From Streptomyces pyxinae (GTDB lineage Bacteria > Actinomycetota > Actinomycetes > Streptomycetales > Streptomycetaceae), in assembly GCF_024756275.1 (NCBI RefSeq), contig NZ_JANUGQ010000001.1, forward strand, positions 496,001-560,000: DNA of 64,000 bases, written 5' to 3'. The notes under the pieces were generated by a model that saw nothing but the letters and a program-made list of their open reading frames with translations, was not told the origin of the DNA and ran no database searches. The translations under genes and the position numbers were made by a program. Positions 39,422-48,611 of this stretch are shown in pieces (the stretch's first letter is position 1; every line of letters starts with the position of its first letter).

Positions 39422-40366
39422 ATGTCCACGACCAGCACGAACACATCCACCGACGCGCCGGACACGCCCGACATGCCGAAGCCGCGTGTGACGGAATTCG
39501 CTGCGCAGAGCATCAGCGGCGGACTGGCGCTGCTGCTCGGCCTGGTGGGTCTGGCGGCCGGAATCGGCCTGGTGCTCGCGGGCGCCGCCGCCTCCGCGAC
39601 GGGCGTCAAGGCCGGCCTCATCGTGGCCGGGATCCTCATCGGCCTGGCCGCCTTCCTCGCCATGTGCGGACTGAACATGGTGGCGCCGGGCGAGGCGCGG
39701 GTGGTCCAGCTCTTCGGCCGCTACCGGGGCACCATCCGGGAGGACGGGCTGCGCTGGGTCAACCCCTTCACCTCGCGGGAGAAGATCTCGACCCGGGTGC
39801 GCAACCACGAGACCGCCGTACTGAAGGTGAACGACGCCTACGGCAACCCGATCGAGCTGGCCGCGGTGGTCGTCTGGCGGGTGGAGGACACCGCCCAGGC
39901 CAGGTTCGAGGTGGACGACTTCCTGGAGTTCGTCTCCACCCAGACCGAGGCGGCCGTCCGGCACATCGCGATCGAGTACCCGTACGACGCCCACGAGGAG
40001 GGCGGTCTGTCGCTGCGCGGCAACGCCGAGGAGATCACCGAGAAGCTCGCCGCCGAACTGCACGCCCGGGTGGAGGCGGCCGGTGTGCACATCATCGAGT
40101 CCCGCTTCACGCACCTCGCCTACGCCCCGGAGATCGCCTCCGCGATGCTCCAGCGGCAGCAGGCGGGCGCGGTGGTGGCCGCCCGCCGGCAGATCGTGGA
40201 CGGCGCGGTCGGGATGGTCGAGGCGGCGCTGGAGCGGCTCACCGAGCGGGAGATCGTGGAGCTGGACTCGGAGCGCAAGGCCGCGATGGTCTCCAACCTG
40301 ATGGTGGTGCTCTGCGGCGACCGCGCGGCCCAGCCGGTGCTGAACACGGGCACCCTGTACCAGTGA
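39422..40366 (+). CDS. SPFH/band-7 membrane protein
   Basis: From the ATG at 39422 this is 314 residues; an in-frame ATG at 39407 is an alternative. Two membrane helices come first (SGGLALLLGLVGLAAGIGLV and GLIVAGILIGLAAFLAMCGL). Then the SPFH domain runs from about residue 85 to 240: RVVQLFGRYRGTIREDGLRW, VRNHETAVLKVNDAYGNPIE, VRHIAIEYPYD. A helical flotillin-like end follows. SPFH proteins scaffold membrane microdomains or proteases. Its stop overlaps the next start (GTGA). Confidence 0.9.
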   Translation: MSTTSTNTSTDAPDTPDMPKPRVTEFAAQSISGGLALLLGLVGLAAGIGLVLAGAAASATGVKAGLIVAGILIGLAAFLAMCGLNMVAPGEARVVQLFGRYRGTIREDGLRWVNPFTSREKISTRVRNHETAVLKVNDAYGNPIELAAVVVWRVEDTAQARFEVDDFLEFVSTQTEAAVRHIAIEYPYDAHEEGGLSLRGNAEEITEKLAAELHARVEAAGVHIIESRFTHLAYAPEIASAMLQRQQAGAVVAARRQIVDGAVGMVEAALERLTEREIVELDSERKAAMVSNLMVVLCGDRAAQPVLNTGTLYQ

Positions 40367-40767
40367 CCGAACAACGGCCGCGCAAGCAGGTGTTGCTGCG
40401 CCTGGACCCGGTGGTCCACGAGGCGCTGGCCCGCTGGGCGTCCGACGAGCTGCGCAGCGCCAACGCGCAGATCGAGTTCCTGCTGCGCAAGGCGCTCACC
40501 GACGCCGGGCGGCTGTCCTCGGCCCCCGGCCCGCTCCCCCGGCGCGGCCGGCCCCCCAAGGCCGGGGAGCCGCCCCGGGCCGACCCGCGGGGCCGCCCCG
40601 CACCGGGCTCCGCACCGGGTCCCGGGCCGGGCCTCCCGCCGGGCCCCGCGCCGGGCACGGGCCGGGAGCCCCCGCCCGGACCGGCCCGGCCCGAACGGCC
40701 GGACGCCCCGCCGCACGGGGCCGGCCCCGGTGGCGGCCCGCCCGGGGCGCGCGGCGGCGACGCCTGA
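40363..40767 (+). CDS. ribbon-helix-helix (Arc-type) protein
   Basis: This starts at GTG 40363 overlapping the SPFH stop and gives 134 residues. The N-terminal 45 residues (RKQVLLRLDPVVHEALARWA, SDELRSANAQIEFLLRKALT) have the strand-helix-helix pattern of Arc/MetJ repressors, with alternating residues in the strand for DNA contact. The remaining 80 residues are Pro/Gly/Arg-rich and likely disordered. It may bind the palindrome before the SPFH gene. The start is fixed by the overlap. Confidence 0.78.
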   Translation: MTEQRPRKQVLLRLDPVVHEALARWASDELRSANAQIEFLLRKALTDAGRLSSAPGPLPRRGRPPKAGEPPRADPRGRPAPGSAPGPGPGLPPGPAPGTGREPPPGPARPERPDAPPHGAGPGGGPPGARGGDA

Positions 40768-40933
40768 GACCCGAGCCCCGGGGGCGTACGCGATCCGGGT
40801 CCGGGTGTACGTGCCGGGCCCGGGGCGTACGCGTCCCGGGCCCGGCACGCACATAAGCGGGTACGGCGGCACAGCCCGTACGCCACCGGTACACCCCCGG
40901 TACGACGGCGGTACGCCCCCCCCGGCGCGGCCG

Positions 40934-41887
40934 CTACCCGGACACCGGCGTGACCGGCAGTTCCGCCAGCGCCTCCCGCAGGGCGGCGGCCAGTGCGGTG
41001 AACTCCGCCTGGCGGGCCGCCCCGGTCCGCATGGCCAGCGCGATCCGGCGGGAGGGCGCCGGGTCGGCGAAGCGGCCGGTCATCAGTCCGGGGTCGCGCC
41101 CGGTCTCCACCCGCACGGCGGTGCGCGGCAGCAGGGTGGCGCCGAGGCCGCCCGCCACCAGCTGGACCAGCGTGGCGAGCCCGGCCGCCGTCGTGGTGAC
41201 CGGGGCGCCCTCCGCGCGCCCCGCCTCCCGGCAGATGTCCAGTGCCTGGTCGCGCAGGCAGTGCCCCTCGTCGAGCAGCAGCAGCGGCAGCTCCCGCAGC
41301 GCCTCGCGCGGAATGTCCTGCCGCCCGGCCAGCTCGTGGTCGCCCGGCAGGACCAGGACGAAGTCCTCCTCGAAGAGGGGCAGTTCGGTGACGCCCGGCA
41401 TCCCGAGCGGCACCGCGAGCAGCAGCAGGTCCAGCCGTCCGGCGGCGAGCCCCTCCAGCAGCGAGGCGGTCTGCTCCTCGTGCACCTGGAGGTCCAGCGC
41501 GGGATAGCGGTCCCGGACCAGGCGCAGCACGGCGGGCAGCAGATAGGGCGCCACGGTCGGGATCACCCCGAGGCGCAGCACCCCGGTGAAGGGCGCCCGG
41601 GCGGCCTCGGCCTCCTCCAGCAACTCCCCCACCGCCTCCAGCACCGCCCGGGTCCGGGCGGCCACCCGCTCACCGGCGGGCGAGAGCAGCACCTTGCGTG
41701 TCGTACGCTCGACCAGCTGGACACCGAGTGCCTCTTCGAGCGCCGAAACCGCGCCCGAGAGGGCCGGCTGGCTCATCCCGATGGCCGCGGCGGCGTCCCG
41801 GAAGTGCAGATGCTCGGCCACCGCGGCGAAGGCCCGGAGCTGGGCGAGGCTGGGCTGCTTGCCGTTGTACTGGGTGTACGGGGACAC
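40934..41887 (-). CDS. oxyR: OxyR-type LysR hydrogen peroxide sensor
   Basis: This 317-residue protein starts at GTG 41887 with GGGAGG upstream. The LysR winged helix is SLAQLRAFAAVAEHLHFRDA followed by MSQPALSGAVSALEEALGVQ. The sensor domain has LLLLDEGHCLRDQALDICRE with Cys210 and Cys219, spaced exactly as the peroxide-sensing pair of E. coli OxyR. It is divergent from ahpC and should activate it when oxidised, with self-control. Confidence 0.95.
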   Translation of the reverse strand: MSPYTQYNGKQPSLAQLRAFAAVAEHLHFRDAAAAIGMSQPALSGAVSALEEALGVQLVERTTRKVLLSPAGERVAARTRAVLEAVGELLEEAEAARAPFTGVLRLGVIPTVAPYLLPAVLRLVRDRYPALDLQVHEEQTASLLEGLAAGRLDLLLLAVPLGMPGVTELPLFEEDFVLVLPGDHELAGRQDIPREALRELPLLLLDEGHCLRDQALDICREAGRAEGAPVTTTAAGLATLVQLVAGGLGATLLPRTAVRVETGRDPGLMTGRFADPAPSRRIALAMRTGAARQAEFTALAAALREALAELPVTPVSG

Positions 41888-41932
41888 CGTTCCTCCCGTC
41901 GTCGGTCACGACCGTCCATGGCGATGATCGAC

Positions 41933-41951
41933 TGATAAGCCTGGCCAATCA
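41933..41951. promoter_or_regulatory. candidate OxyR/LysR box
   Basis: TGATAAGCCTGGCCAATCA has the TGAT-N11-ATCA form expected of LysR-family sites. It lies in the AT-rich gap between divergent oxyR and ahpC, about 45 bases before the oxyR start. Confidence 0.5.
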
Positions 41952-42062
41952 ACGCGAGCCAGTCTAGCTATTTCACTGATCAATGCACTCCGTGCCACGA
42001 TGGGCGCTGTCCAACCCCCAATGGGAGATCTTGACCGGACCTCCCTTCTGCAAGGAGAGCGC

Positions 42063-42617
42063 GTGCTCACTGTCGGTGACCAGTTCCCCACATACGACCT
42101 GACCGCCTGTGTGTCGCTGGAGAGCGGCAAGGAGTTCGAGCAGATCAACCACAAGTCCTACGAGGGCAAGTGGCGCGTGGTGTTCTTCTGGCCGAAGGAC
42201 TTCACCTTCGTCTGCCCCACCGAGATCGCCGCCTTCGGCAAGCTGAACGACGAGTTCGCCGACCGCGACGCCCAGATCCTCGGCGCCTCGGGCGACTCCG
42301 AGTTCGTGCACCACGCCTGGCGCAAGGACCACGCCGACCTGCGTGACCTGCCCTTCCCGATGCTCGCCGACTCGAAGCACGACCTGATGCGCGAGTGCGG
42401 CGTCGAGGGTGCCGACGGCTTCGCCCAGCGCGCCGTCTTCATCGTGGACCCGAACAACGAGATCCAGTTCACCATGGTGACCGCCGGCTCCGTCGGCCGT
42501 AACCCCAAGGAGGTCCTGCGGGTGCTGGACGCCCTGCAGACCGACGAGCTGTGCCCGTGCAACTGGAAGAGCGGCGACGAGACCCTCGACCCGGTCGCGC
42601 TGCTGGCCGGTGAGTGA
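42063..42617 (+). CDS. ahpC: alkyl hydroperoxide reductase peroxiredoxin
   Basis: The GTG at 42063 with AAGGAG upstream gives 184 residues. The peroxidatic Cys51 is in [15 protein letters not shown]; resolving cysteines are in [18 protein letters not shown]. It reduces hydrogen peroxide and organic peroxides. AhpD, encoded three bases downstream, regenerates it in actinobacteria. It is probably induced by OxyR. Confidence 0.97.
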   Translation: MLTVGDQFPTYDLTACVSLESGKEFEQINHKSYEGKWRVVFFWPKDFTFVCPTEIAAFGKLNDEFADRDAQILGASGDSEFVHHAWRKDHADLRDLPFPMLADSKHDLMRECGVEGADGFAQRAVFIVDPNNEIQFTMVTAGSVGRNPKEVLRVLDALQTDELCPCNWKSGDETLDPVALLAGE

Positions 42618-42619
42618 CC

Positions 42620-43153
42620 ATGGCCCTCGATGAGCTGAAGTCCGCCGTCCCGGACTACGCCAAGGACCTGAAGCTCAACCTGGGCTCGGTCATCGGCAAC
42701 AGCGACCTCCCGCAGCAGCAGCTGTGGGGCACGGTCCTGGCGTGCGCGATCGCCTCCCGGTCGCCGAAGGTGCTGCGCGAGCTGGAGCCCGAGGCGAAGG
42801 CGAACCTCTCGCCCGAGGCGTACCAGGCCGCCAAGGCCGCCGCCGCGATCATGGCGATGAACAACGTCTTCTACCGGACCCGCCACCTCCTCTCCGACCC
42901 GGAGTACGGCAACCTGCGGGCCGGTCTGCGGATGAACGTCATCGGCAACCCGGGCGTCGAGAAGGTCGACTTCGAGCTGTGGTCGCTCGCGGTCTCCGCG
43001 ATCAACGGCTGCGGCATGTGCCTCGACTCGCACGAGCAGGTGCTGCGCAAGGCCGGCGTGGAGCGCGAGGCGATCCAGGAGGCCGTCAAGATCGCCGCGG
43101 TGATCCAGGCGGTCGGCGCCACGGTCGACGCCGAGGCCGTCCTCGCGGAGTAG
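42620..43153 (+). CDS. ahpD: alkylhydroperoxidase AhpD
   Basis: The ATG at 42620 gives 177 residues; a GTG two codons upstream overlaps the ahpC stop and may be used instead. The active-site CxxC lies in [20 protein letters not shown], with the nearby His and Glu of the proton relay. It receives electrons from lipoylated proteins and reduces AhpC. A long hairpin terminator follows. Confidence 0.96.
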   Translation: MALDELKSAVPDYAKDLKLNLGSVIGNSDLPQQQLWGTVLACAIASRSPKVLRELEPEAKANLSPEAYQAAKAAAAIMAMNNVFYRTRHLLSDPEYGNLRAGLRMNVIGNPGVEKVDFELWSLAVSAINGCGMCLDSHEQVLRKAGVEREAIQEAVKIAAVIQAVGATVDAEAVLAE

Positions 43154-43196
43154 TCCCCCCGGAACCAGGAGCCCGGCCCCCTCGGGCCCGGGAACC

Positions 43197-43245
43197 AAGA
43201 GCGGTGGGGGTCACCGGCACCACGCCGGCGACCCCCACCGCTCTT
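43197..43245 (+). terminator. strong terminator after ahpD
   Basis: AAGAGCGGTGGGGGTC pairs exactly with GACCCCCACCGCTCTT, with an inner CCGGC/GCCGG stem in the loop, followed by TCCGT. Confidence 0.85.
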
Positions 43246-43528
43246 TCCGTCCCCCCGAGGCATCCGCGCCGAGCCCCCGGCCGCGCGAGACCGGCCCCGG
43301 CGCGGCCGGCACGTTCCGGCACATTCCTCGACGCCACGGCGCCGCCTCGTGCAGGATCGGACGAGGAGGGCGACACCGTCCTTGCCACCGGTTCGGCATC
43401 ACCCCACGGTGCCCTGCCGGGGACTGTGCCCACACAGTCGAAACGACGGCGGCGAATAGGGCGTCCTTGAGCCGGCCCATTGGCTCAGCGCTGGACTCTC
43501 CCACGGTGGGAGGGTCCCGCATGAGGGC
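43246..43528 (+). other. spacer before the MerR gene
   Basis: There are 283 bases without a gene and with lower GC than the flanks. The 3' end carries the MerR-type dyad. Confidence 0.4.
43494..43516 (+). promoter_or_regulatory. 23-bp MerR-type operator dyad
   Basis: GAC-CTCCCAC on one side and GTGGGAG-GTC on the other form a dyad centred at 43505, with two mismatched pairs. The form and size fit the dyad found between -35 and -10 at MerR-controlled promoters. It is 12 bases from the MerR start, so the gene is probably autoregulated from a leaderless or very short leader. Confidence 0.55.
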
Positions 43529-44335
43529 GTGCAAGACGCACTTCTCACCATCGGGCGCTTCGCTCGCCTGTGTCGCCTCAGCGTGAAGCAGCTACGACAC
43601 TACGACGACACGGGGCTGCTGGCTCCCGTCCGCGTGGACTCCGGCTCTGGCTACCGCTATTACGCACCCGAACAGGCGCGTGATGCCCTGACCATCGCCC
43701 TGCTGCGCGAGATGGATCTTCCCCTGGCCGTGATCGCCCAGGCACTGGCTGCCGGGCCCGAGCGCAGGGCAGGGATCCTGCGTGCCGAGCGGGACCGGCT
43801 GGCCGAACGGATCAGCCGATACCAGGCCCGGCTGGAGATGCTGGAGCGGCTGGCAGAGGGCGGCCTGCCCGGCTATGAGGTGAGGCTCGGCAGGGAGCCG
43901 GAGCGACGGCTGGCGGTGGTGCGGGCGGTCTGCTCTCCCGCAGGGATCGGAGCGGGGGTCGAGGAGTGTATGGGCCGGCTCCTGCCCCTGCTCGGCACGA
44001 GGGCAATCGCATGGGAGCCGCCGCTGTGGGGGCTGTACCCGCTGGACCTGGAAGAGCGGATGGAGGTCGCCGTCGGAGCGCAGACCCCGCAGGGGGAAGG
44101 CGTGCCCGGCCCGGAATTCGAGGTGCTGCCCGGTGGACTCGTTGCCGAGACCACGCACCTCGGGTCCTACGGGCAACTTCCCTTGGCCTACAACGCGCTC
44201 TTCGCCGCCATCCATGAGCGCGGACTACGCCCGCGAGCCCCCGTACGCGAGGCGTATCTCGTCGGACCGGCGGAGACACCGCAAGAAGAACTGATGACCC
44301 GACTGGTCATCCCCGTCCAGGAGAGCACGGCATGA
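43529..44335 (+). CDS. MerR-family regulator with GyrI-like effector domain
   Basis: This 268-residue protein has an N-terminal MerR helix-turn-helix: LTIGRFARLCRLSVKQLRHY, DDTGLLAPVRVDSGSGYRYY. A dimerisation helix follows (about residues 80-112), then a GyrI-like ligand domain at about 115-265 (YEVRLGREPERRLAVVRAVC; ETTHLGSYGQLPLAYNALF). That domain type binds bulky drugs in BmrR-like proteins. It overlaps the next gene (ATGA), so it likely controls the BtrH-like gene with itself. Confidence 0.88.
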   Translation: MQDALLTIGRFARLCRLSVKQLRHYDDTGLLAPVRVDSGSGYRYYAPEQARDALTIALLREMDLPLAVIAQALAAGPERRAGILRAERDRLAERISRYQARLEMLERLAEGGLPGYEVRLGREPERRLAVVRAVCSPAGIGAGVEECMGRLLPLLGTRAIAWEPPLWGLYPLDLEERMEVAVGAQTPQGEGVPGPEFEVLPGGLVAETTHLGSYGQLPLAYNALFAAIHERGLRPRAPVREAYLVGPAETPQEELMTRLVIPVQESTA

Positions 44336-45333
44336 CCACGGTCCCAGACATCGATGCCCGCGGCACGCAGCACTGCGAGACGACGGCCCTGGGGGTGTTG
44401 CTGCGACACCAGGGACTTGATCTGTCCGAGCCCATGCTGTTCGGCCTCGGCTCCGGTCTGTCCTTCATCTACTGGGACAGCAAGAACATGGACTTCCCCT
44501 TTCTCGGGGGACGGGTCAAGCCCTTCGGCCTGACCCGCAACCTGGCCCCCAGGCTCGGGCTGGAACTCCTGATCCAGGAGACCTCGTCCCCGCGCAGGGC
44601 ATGGGACACCGCGGTGACCTCCATTGACGCCGGTCACCCCGTCGGACTCCAGCTCGACAGCTACTACCTGGACTACTTCGACTCGAAGATCCACTTCGGT
44701 GGGCACGTCGTCGCCATGTACGGCTACGACGATCACAAGGCCTACCTGGTGGACACCGACCAGCAAGGCGGAGCGGTCTCCACGAGCCTGACCAGCCTCG
44801 CCCAGGCCAGGGCCGCCCGAGGCCCGATGACCGCCAGGCACCGGTCCTTCACTCTCACCGCCCCCGAAAACCTGCCCGCCCCACATGCGCAGATCGTCCC
44901 CGCCATCACCGCCTGCGCCGATGCCTTTCTCAACCCGCCGATCGCCAACCTGGGCCACCGCGGCATCGAGAAGGCCGGCAAACTGGTACGCACATGGCTC
45001 CAGCGCACCGACGACTCACAGCGGGACCTGCCACGGGCCGCCCTGCTGATGGAGAAGGCCGGCACCGGCGGCGCTCTGTTCCGCAACCTCTACCGCGACT
45101 TCCTCGCCGAATGCGCCGATCTGTTCAGCAGCGGTCATCTGCGCACCGGCCACACGCTGTACACCGAGGCGGCCATCCTGTGGACGGAAGTGGCGGCACT
45201 GATCAAGAAGGCTGGTGAATCGGGCGACGCGCAGTGCCTCGTCCAGGCCGGCTCGGTCCTTGGCGATCTCTCACGTGTAGAGCGCGAGGCGATGCGAGCA
45301 CTGAGCCGCCTGGGGAACGAGACCCCAGCGTGA
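44332..45333 (+). CDS. BtrH N-terminal domain and DUF4872 protein
   Basis: This 333-residue protein begins GTQHCETTALGVLLRHQG with the family cysteine (Cys15). HFGGHVVAMYGYDDHKAYLV carries the His of a papain-like acyltransferase. This is the BtrH N-terminal fold; BtrH transfers the AHBA chain in butirosin synthesis. The C-terminal half (about residues 170-333) is helical DUF4872. No other antibiotic biosynthesis gene is close, so it may act in self-modification or on another substrate. It overlaps the MerR gene by four bases. Confidence 0.82.
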   Translation: MTTVPDIDARGTQHCETTALGVLLRHQGLDLSEPMLFGLGSGLSFIYWDSKNMDFPFLGGRVKPFGLTRNLAPRLGLELLIQETSSPRRAWDTAVTSIDAGHPVGLQLDSYYLDYFDSKIHFGGHVVAMYGYDDHKAYLVDTDQQGGAVSTSLTSLAQARAARGPMTARHRSFTLTAPENLPAPHAQIVPAITACADAFLNPPIANLGHRGIEKAGKLVRTWLQRTDDSQRDLPRAALLMEKAGTGGALFRNLYRDFLAECADLFSSGHLRTGHTLYTEAAILWTEVAALIKKAGESGDAQCLVQAGSVLGDLSRVEREAMRALSRLGNETPA

Positions 45334-45491
45334 TCCAGCCCTGACAGCCTTCACACAACCGTCGCGGTCGGGGCGGAGAGTGGCTGCCGAGTTCTCCACG
45401 GGCATCACGGCAGACATGAGGGGCACAGCGCTTCTCCTCGCCGGACGAACCCCCCGGGGCAGTCCGGTGCCGACCGCCCGGCCGGCAAGCG

Positions 45492-46349
45492 TCAGGTGCG
45501 CAGGCGGGTCATCAGGGTGCGGAGGTCCGTGACCATGTCGGGGCGGAGGGGTGCCAGGTCCCGCTGGTCCCCGAGCAGGGGCTCGCCCTTGGCGTCGTAG
45601 GCCATCTCCTGGCTGACGGTCAGCTCCAGCACGGCCGGCCCGTCCAGCACGAAGAGTTCCGCCCGGCCCTCCTGTGCCCGGAAGAAGGCCCGGTCGCCGA
45701 GGCCCGCGAGCGGCGACCACTCCGGCTCGGCGGCGAAAGGTCCCTTGATGAGCCGCGGCTCGAACTCCGGTGCCGGGTCGGTGCGCTTGTGGAGCTCGTA
45801 GTAGAGGTCGACGGAGTAGGACGGTGCCGTCGGGGCCGACGGCGACCCGTCGCCGCTCCGCGCGTACGACCGGGAGCAGTAGCTCTGGTCCAGCGCCTCG
45901 TGCCTGGTGTCCTCCGCGCCGGAGGTGCTCCGTTTGCGGCCGAGGGCCAGGCTCAGCGACCGCAGCTCGGCCAGGGCGCAGAGTTCACCGTCGGCGGACC
46001 GGTAGCCGTCCTGGTCCGGATGGTCCTGGGGGACGTACCGGAGAAAGGCGCCCGCCCAGAGCGCCGAGGCGAGCGCGGCCCCACCCAGCGCCCACAGCCA
46101 GGGGCGCCGGCCGGGGCGGCGGTCCGGCGGCCCGGCCGGGGGCGGGGGCGGTCCGGCGATCGGCCCGCCCCGCTCCGGCCCGCCCGGCTCCGGCCCGGAT
46201 CGCCGGGGCCCGGGCACCTCCGGCCCCGACCGCCCGGTCCCGGGCGCCTCCGGCTCGAACCGCCCTGACCCGGGCGCCCCGGCCGGCCGGCGGTCCGGCG
46301 CCGGGTCCTCCTCGGGGGCGCCGCCGACCAGTTCGGGCTCGGATATCAC
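45492..46349 (-). CDS. membrane protein of unknown function
   Basis: This 285-residue protein has residues 1-80 cytoplasmic and Pro/Gly/Arg-rich. One membrane helix follows (PWLWALGGAALASALWAGAF), then an external domain with two cysteines (GELCALAELRSLSLALGRKR; LDQSYCSRSYARSG) and an end rich in charge. I recognise no domain. Its start overlaps the AI-2E-family stop, so they are co-translated. An envelope role is inferred. Confidence 0.75.
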   Translation of the reverse strand: MISEPELVGGAPEEDPAPDRRPAGAPGSGRFEPEAPGTGRSGPEVPGPRRSGPEPGGPERGGPIAGPPPPPAGPPDRRPGRRPWLWALGGAALASALWAGAFLRYVPQDHPDQDGYRSADGELCALAELRSLSLALGRKRSTSGAEDTRHEALDQSYCSRSYARSGDGSPSAPTAPSYSVDLYYELHKRTDPAPEFEPRLIKGPFAAEPEWSPLAGLGDRAFFRAQEGRAELFVLDGPAVLELTVSQEMAYDAKGEPLLGDQRDLAPLRPDMVTDLRTLMTRLRT

Positions 46350-47707
46350 TCGGGGTCACCCGGGACGCCCGGCGGCGGCGTGGGCGCCGTGGCGTGCGCC
46401 GTCGCCCCGTGCGGCTTCGGCAGATTGCGGAGCGCCTGCTCCTGGCTGTACGCGCGGAGGTAGCCGACCACCGTGTTGGTGACCGCGACCAGCGGCACCG
46501 CGACCACCGCGCCGCCGATGCCCGCCACCAGACCGCCCGCCGCCACCGCGAGGACCACGGCGAGCGGGTGGACCCGTACCGCCCGGCCCAGGATGAAGGG
46601 CTGGAGCACATGCCCCTCGATCTGCTGCACGGCCAGCACCACCACCAGCACCATCAGCGCGGTGAACACGCCCTGGGTGACCAGGGCGACGACCACCGCG
46701 AGGGCACCCGAGACGACCGCGCCGACCAGCGGGATGAAGGCGAACAGGAAGATGAAGACGGCGAGCGGCACGGCCATCGGGACATCGAGGAAGTAGATGC
46801 CGAGACCGATGAAGATGGCGTCGATCAGCGCGACGATCACCGTGCCGCGCACATAGGCGGTGAGGGTGCGCCAGGCGCGCGGTCCCGCGCCGGCGACACC
46901 CGGCCGCGCGGCGGCCGGCACCAGGCCGAGGACCCACTGCCAGACCTTCCTGCCGTCGTACAGCAGGAAGAGCGTGGAGAACATCGCCAGCAGTATCCCG
47001 GTCATGATCTCGACGATGACCGTCACCCCGGTGAGCCCGGCGGAGGTGATCTCCTCGGTGTTGGTGCCGATCGTCTCGCTGAGATTGGAGGCGATGTCGT
47101 TGATCTGCGACTCGGTGACATGGAACGGGCTGTCCAGCAGCCACTGCTTGAGTTCCTCGATGCCGTCCCGCACCCGGGCGGAGAGGGTGTCGAGGTTGTC
47201 CATCACCTGCCAGACCACGAACCACCCGACCAGCCCGAGCACCGCGAAGCCGAGGATCGCGGTGACGGCGGTGGCGAGCCCCCGGGGCAGCCCCGTCCGC
47301 TTGAGCCGGGCCACCGTCGGCTGGAGCAGCGCCGTGATCAGCAGCGCCGAGACAAAGGCGAGGATCACCAGTTGGACGGCGCTGATCACCTTCATCAGCA
47401 CCCAGAGCGTGCCGGCCAGGACCAGCAGCCGCCAGCTCGCCTCGGCGGCGACCCGCATGCCCCAGGGGACGGCGGCCACCGGATCGGGCCGGGCGGCGAC
47501 GGCGGGCGCGTACGAGGGGGGCGCGGGGACGCTCTCCACCCCGGGCGGCGGCTCGGCCGGGACGGCGGGACCGGCCGGACCGGAGGGGTCGGCCGTGAGG
47601 TCCTCGCTCTCCTCGGCCTCCTTGCGCGCCCGGCGCTCCTCCAGCCGCTGCCCCATATGAGTGAGTCGGGCACCCAGCCGGTCGAGCCACCCTGGCATCT
47701 TCGTCAT
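46346..47707 (-). CDS. AI-2E-family transporter (PF01594)
   Basis: This 453-residue protein has a charged cytoplasmic N-terminus (about 90 residues), then about eight membrane helices with the family arrangement: VISAVQLVILAFVSALLITA, LGFAVLGLVGWFVVWQV, VTVIVEIMTGILLAMFSTLF, TVIVALIDAIFIGLGIYFLD. The conserved loop QQIEGHVLQPFILGRAVRVH is present. Despite the name, many members export sodium or unknown solutes. It is upstream of and overlapping the 45492-46349 gene. Confidence 0.92.
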   Translation of the reverse strand: MTKMPGWLDRLGARLTHMGQRLEERRARKEAEESEDLTADPSGPAGPAVPAEPPPGVESVPAPPSYAPAVAARPDPVAAVPWGMRVAAEASWRLLVLAGTLWVLMKVISAVQLVILAFVSALLITALLQPTVARLKRTGLPRGLATAVTAILGFAVLGLVGWFVVWQVMDNLDTLSARVRDGIEELKQWLLDSPFHVTESQINDIASNLSETIGTNTEEITSAGLTGVTVIVEIMTGILLAMFSTLFLLYDGRKVWQWVLGLVPAAARPGVAGAGPRAWRTLTAYVRGTVIVALIDAIFIGLGIYFLDVPMAVPLAVFIFLFAFIPLVGAVVSGALAVVVALVTQGVFTALMVLVVVLAVQQIEGHVLQPFILGRAVRVHPLAVVLAVAAGGLVAGIGGAVVAVPLVAVTNTVVGYLRAYSQEQALRNLPKPHGATAHATAPTPPPGVPGDPE

Positions 47708-47809
47708 GCTCTTCCCTCTTCCCCCGCCGCTCCCCGGAAGTCCCGGGACCTCGACAGCACCGCCGCCGCCCCGGAGCCCGGGATGGCGAATTCACGACGG
47801 TACACGGCC

Positions 47810-47842
47810 GGAGCCCCCCACCGTCGGACGGTGGGGGGCTCC
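47810..47842 (-). terminator. perfect 15-bp hairpin terminator after the SLT gene
   Basis: GGAGCCCCCCACCGT, loop CGG, then the exact complement. It lies 44 bases past the stop of the minus-strand SLT-domain gene. Confidence 0.82.
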
Positions 47843-47885
47843 GGGAAACCGTGCGGACCGGTCGGCCGGGGAAGGCCGGGGGCCG

Positions 47886-48611
47886 CTAGTACCAGCTGTT
47901 GGCCTGCCAGAAGCTCCAGGCGCCGCAGGGGCTGCCGTAGCGCTCGTTCATGTAGTTGAGGCCCCACTTGATCTGGGTGGCCGGGTTGCTGCGCCAGTCG
48001 GCACCCGCCGAGGCCATCTTGGATCCGGGCAGCGCCTGGACCAGGCCGTACGCGCCGGAGGAGGCGTTGGTCGCCCGGTAGTTCCAGGTGGACTCGTGGT
48101 TCACGATGTTGCTGAAGCACTGGAACTGGTCGCCCGGCACCATCTGGCGGGCCATCGCCTGCACATCGGAGACCGAGTAGGAGGACTGCGGCGCGAACTC
48201 GGAGGCGGAACGGGTCGCGGACCGGCTGGCGCGCTCCTCTTCCTTCTTCTCGCGCTCGGCCTTCTCCTTGGCCTCCTTCTCCGCCTTCTCCTTGGCCTCG
48301 GCGTCGGCGGCTTCCTTCTTCGCCGTCGCGTCCTTGGCGGCCTGGAGGCGGGCGGCCTCCTCGGCGGACTTCTGGGCGGCGGAGTCGGCGGCGGCGGCCT
48401 GCGCGTCGGCCTGCTGGGTCAGGGACGAGACCTGTACCCCTGCCTGCTGTCCGAGGGGAACGTCCGCCAGGAGAGTGGTGTCGGCCGCGGCGGCCTCGAA
48501 GTTGTCGTCGGGCACCTGAGTGCTGCCCGAGGCGACGCCCACGACGGCGCCGACGGTGGTGACCGCGGTGGCCGAAGCCACTGCGAACCCCCGGACCGAG
48601 ATCCGGCTCAC
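47886..48611 (-). CDS. secreted SLT (lytic transglycosylase-like) protein
   Basis: The GTG at 48611 with GGAAGGA upstream gives 241 residues: a signal peptide ([20 protein letters not shown]), a charged coiled coil ([20 protein letters not shown]) and an SLT-like domain. The latter has [20 protein letters not shown] with the catalytic-type Glu, then [20 protein letters not shown] and [20 protein letters not shown]. It should cut peptidoglycan. A 300-base leader precedes it. It is flanked by a strong terminator. Confidence 0.93.
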   Translation of the reverse strand: MSRISVRGFAVASATAVTTVGAVVGVASGSTQVPDDNFEAAAADTTLLADVPLGQQAGVQVSSLTQQADAQAAAADSAAQKSAEEAARLQAAKDATAKKEAADAEAKEKAEKEAKEKAEREKKEEERASRSATRSASEFAPQSSYSVSDVQAMARQMVPGDQFQCFSNIVNHESTWNYRATNASSGAYGLVQALPGSKMASAGADWRSNPATQIKWGLNYMNERYGSPCGAWSFWQANSWY

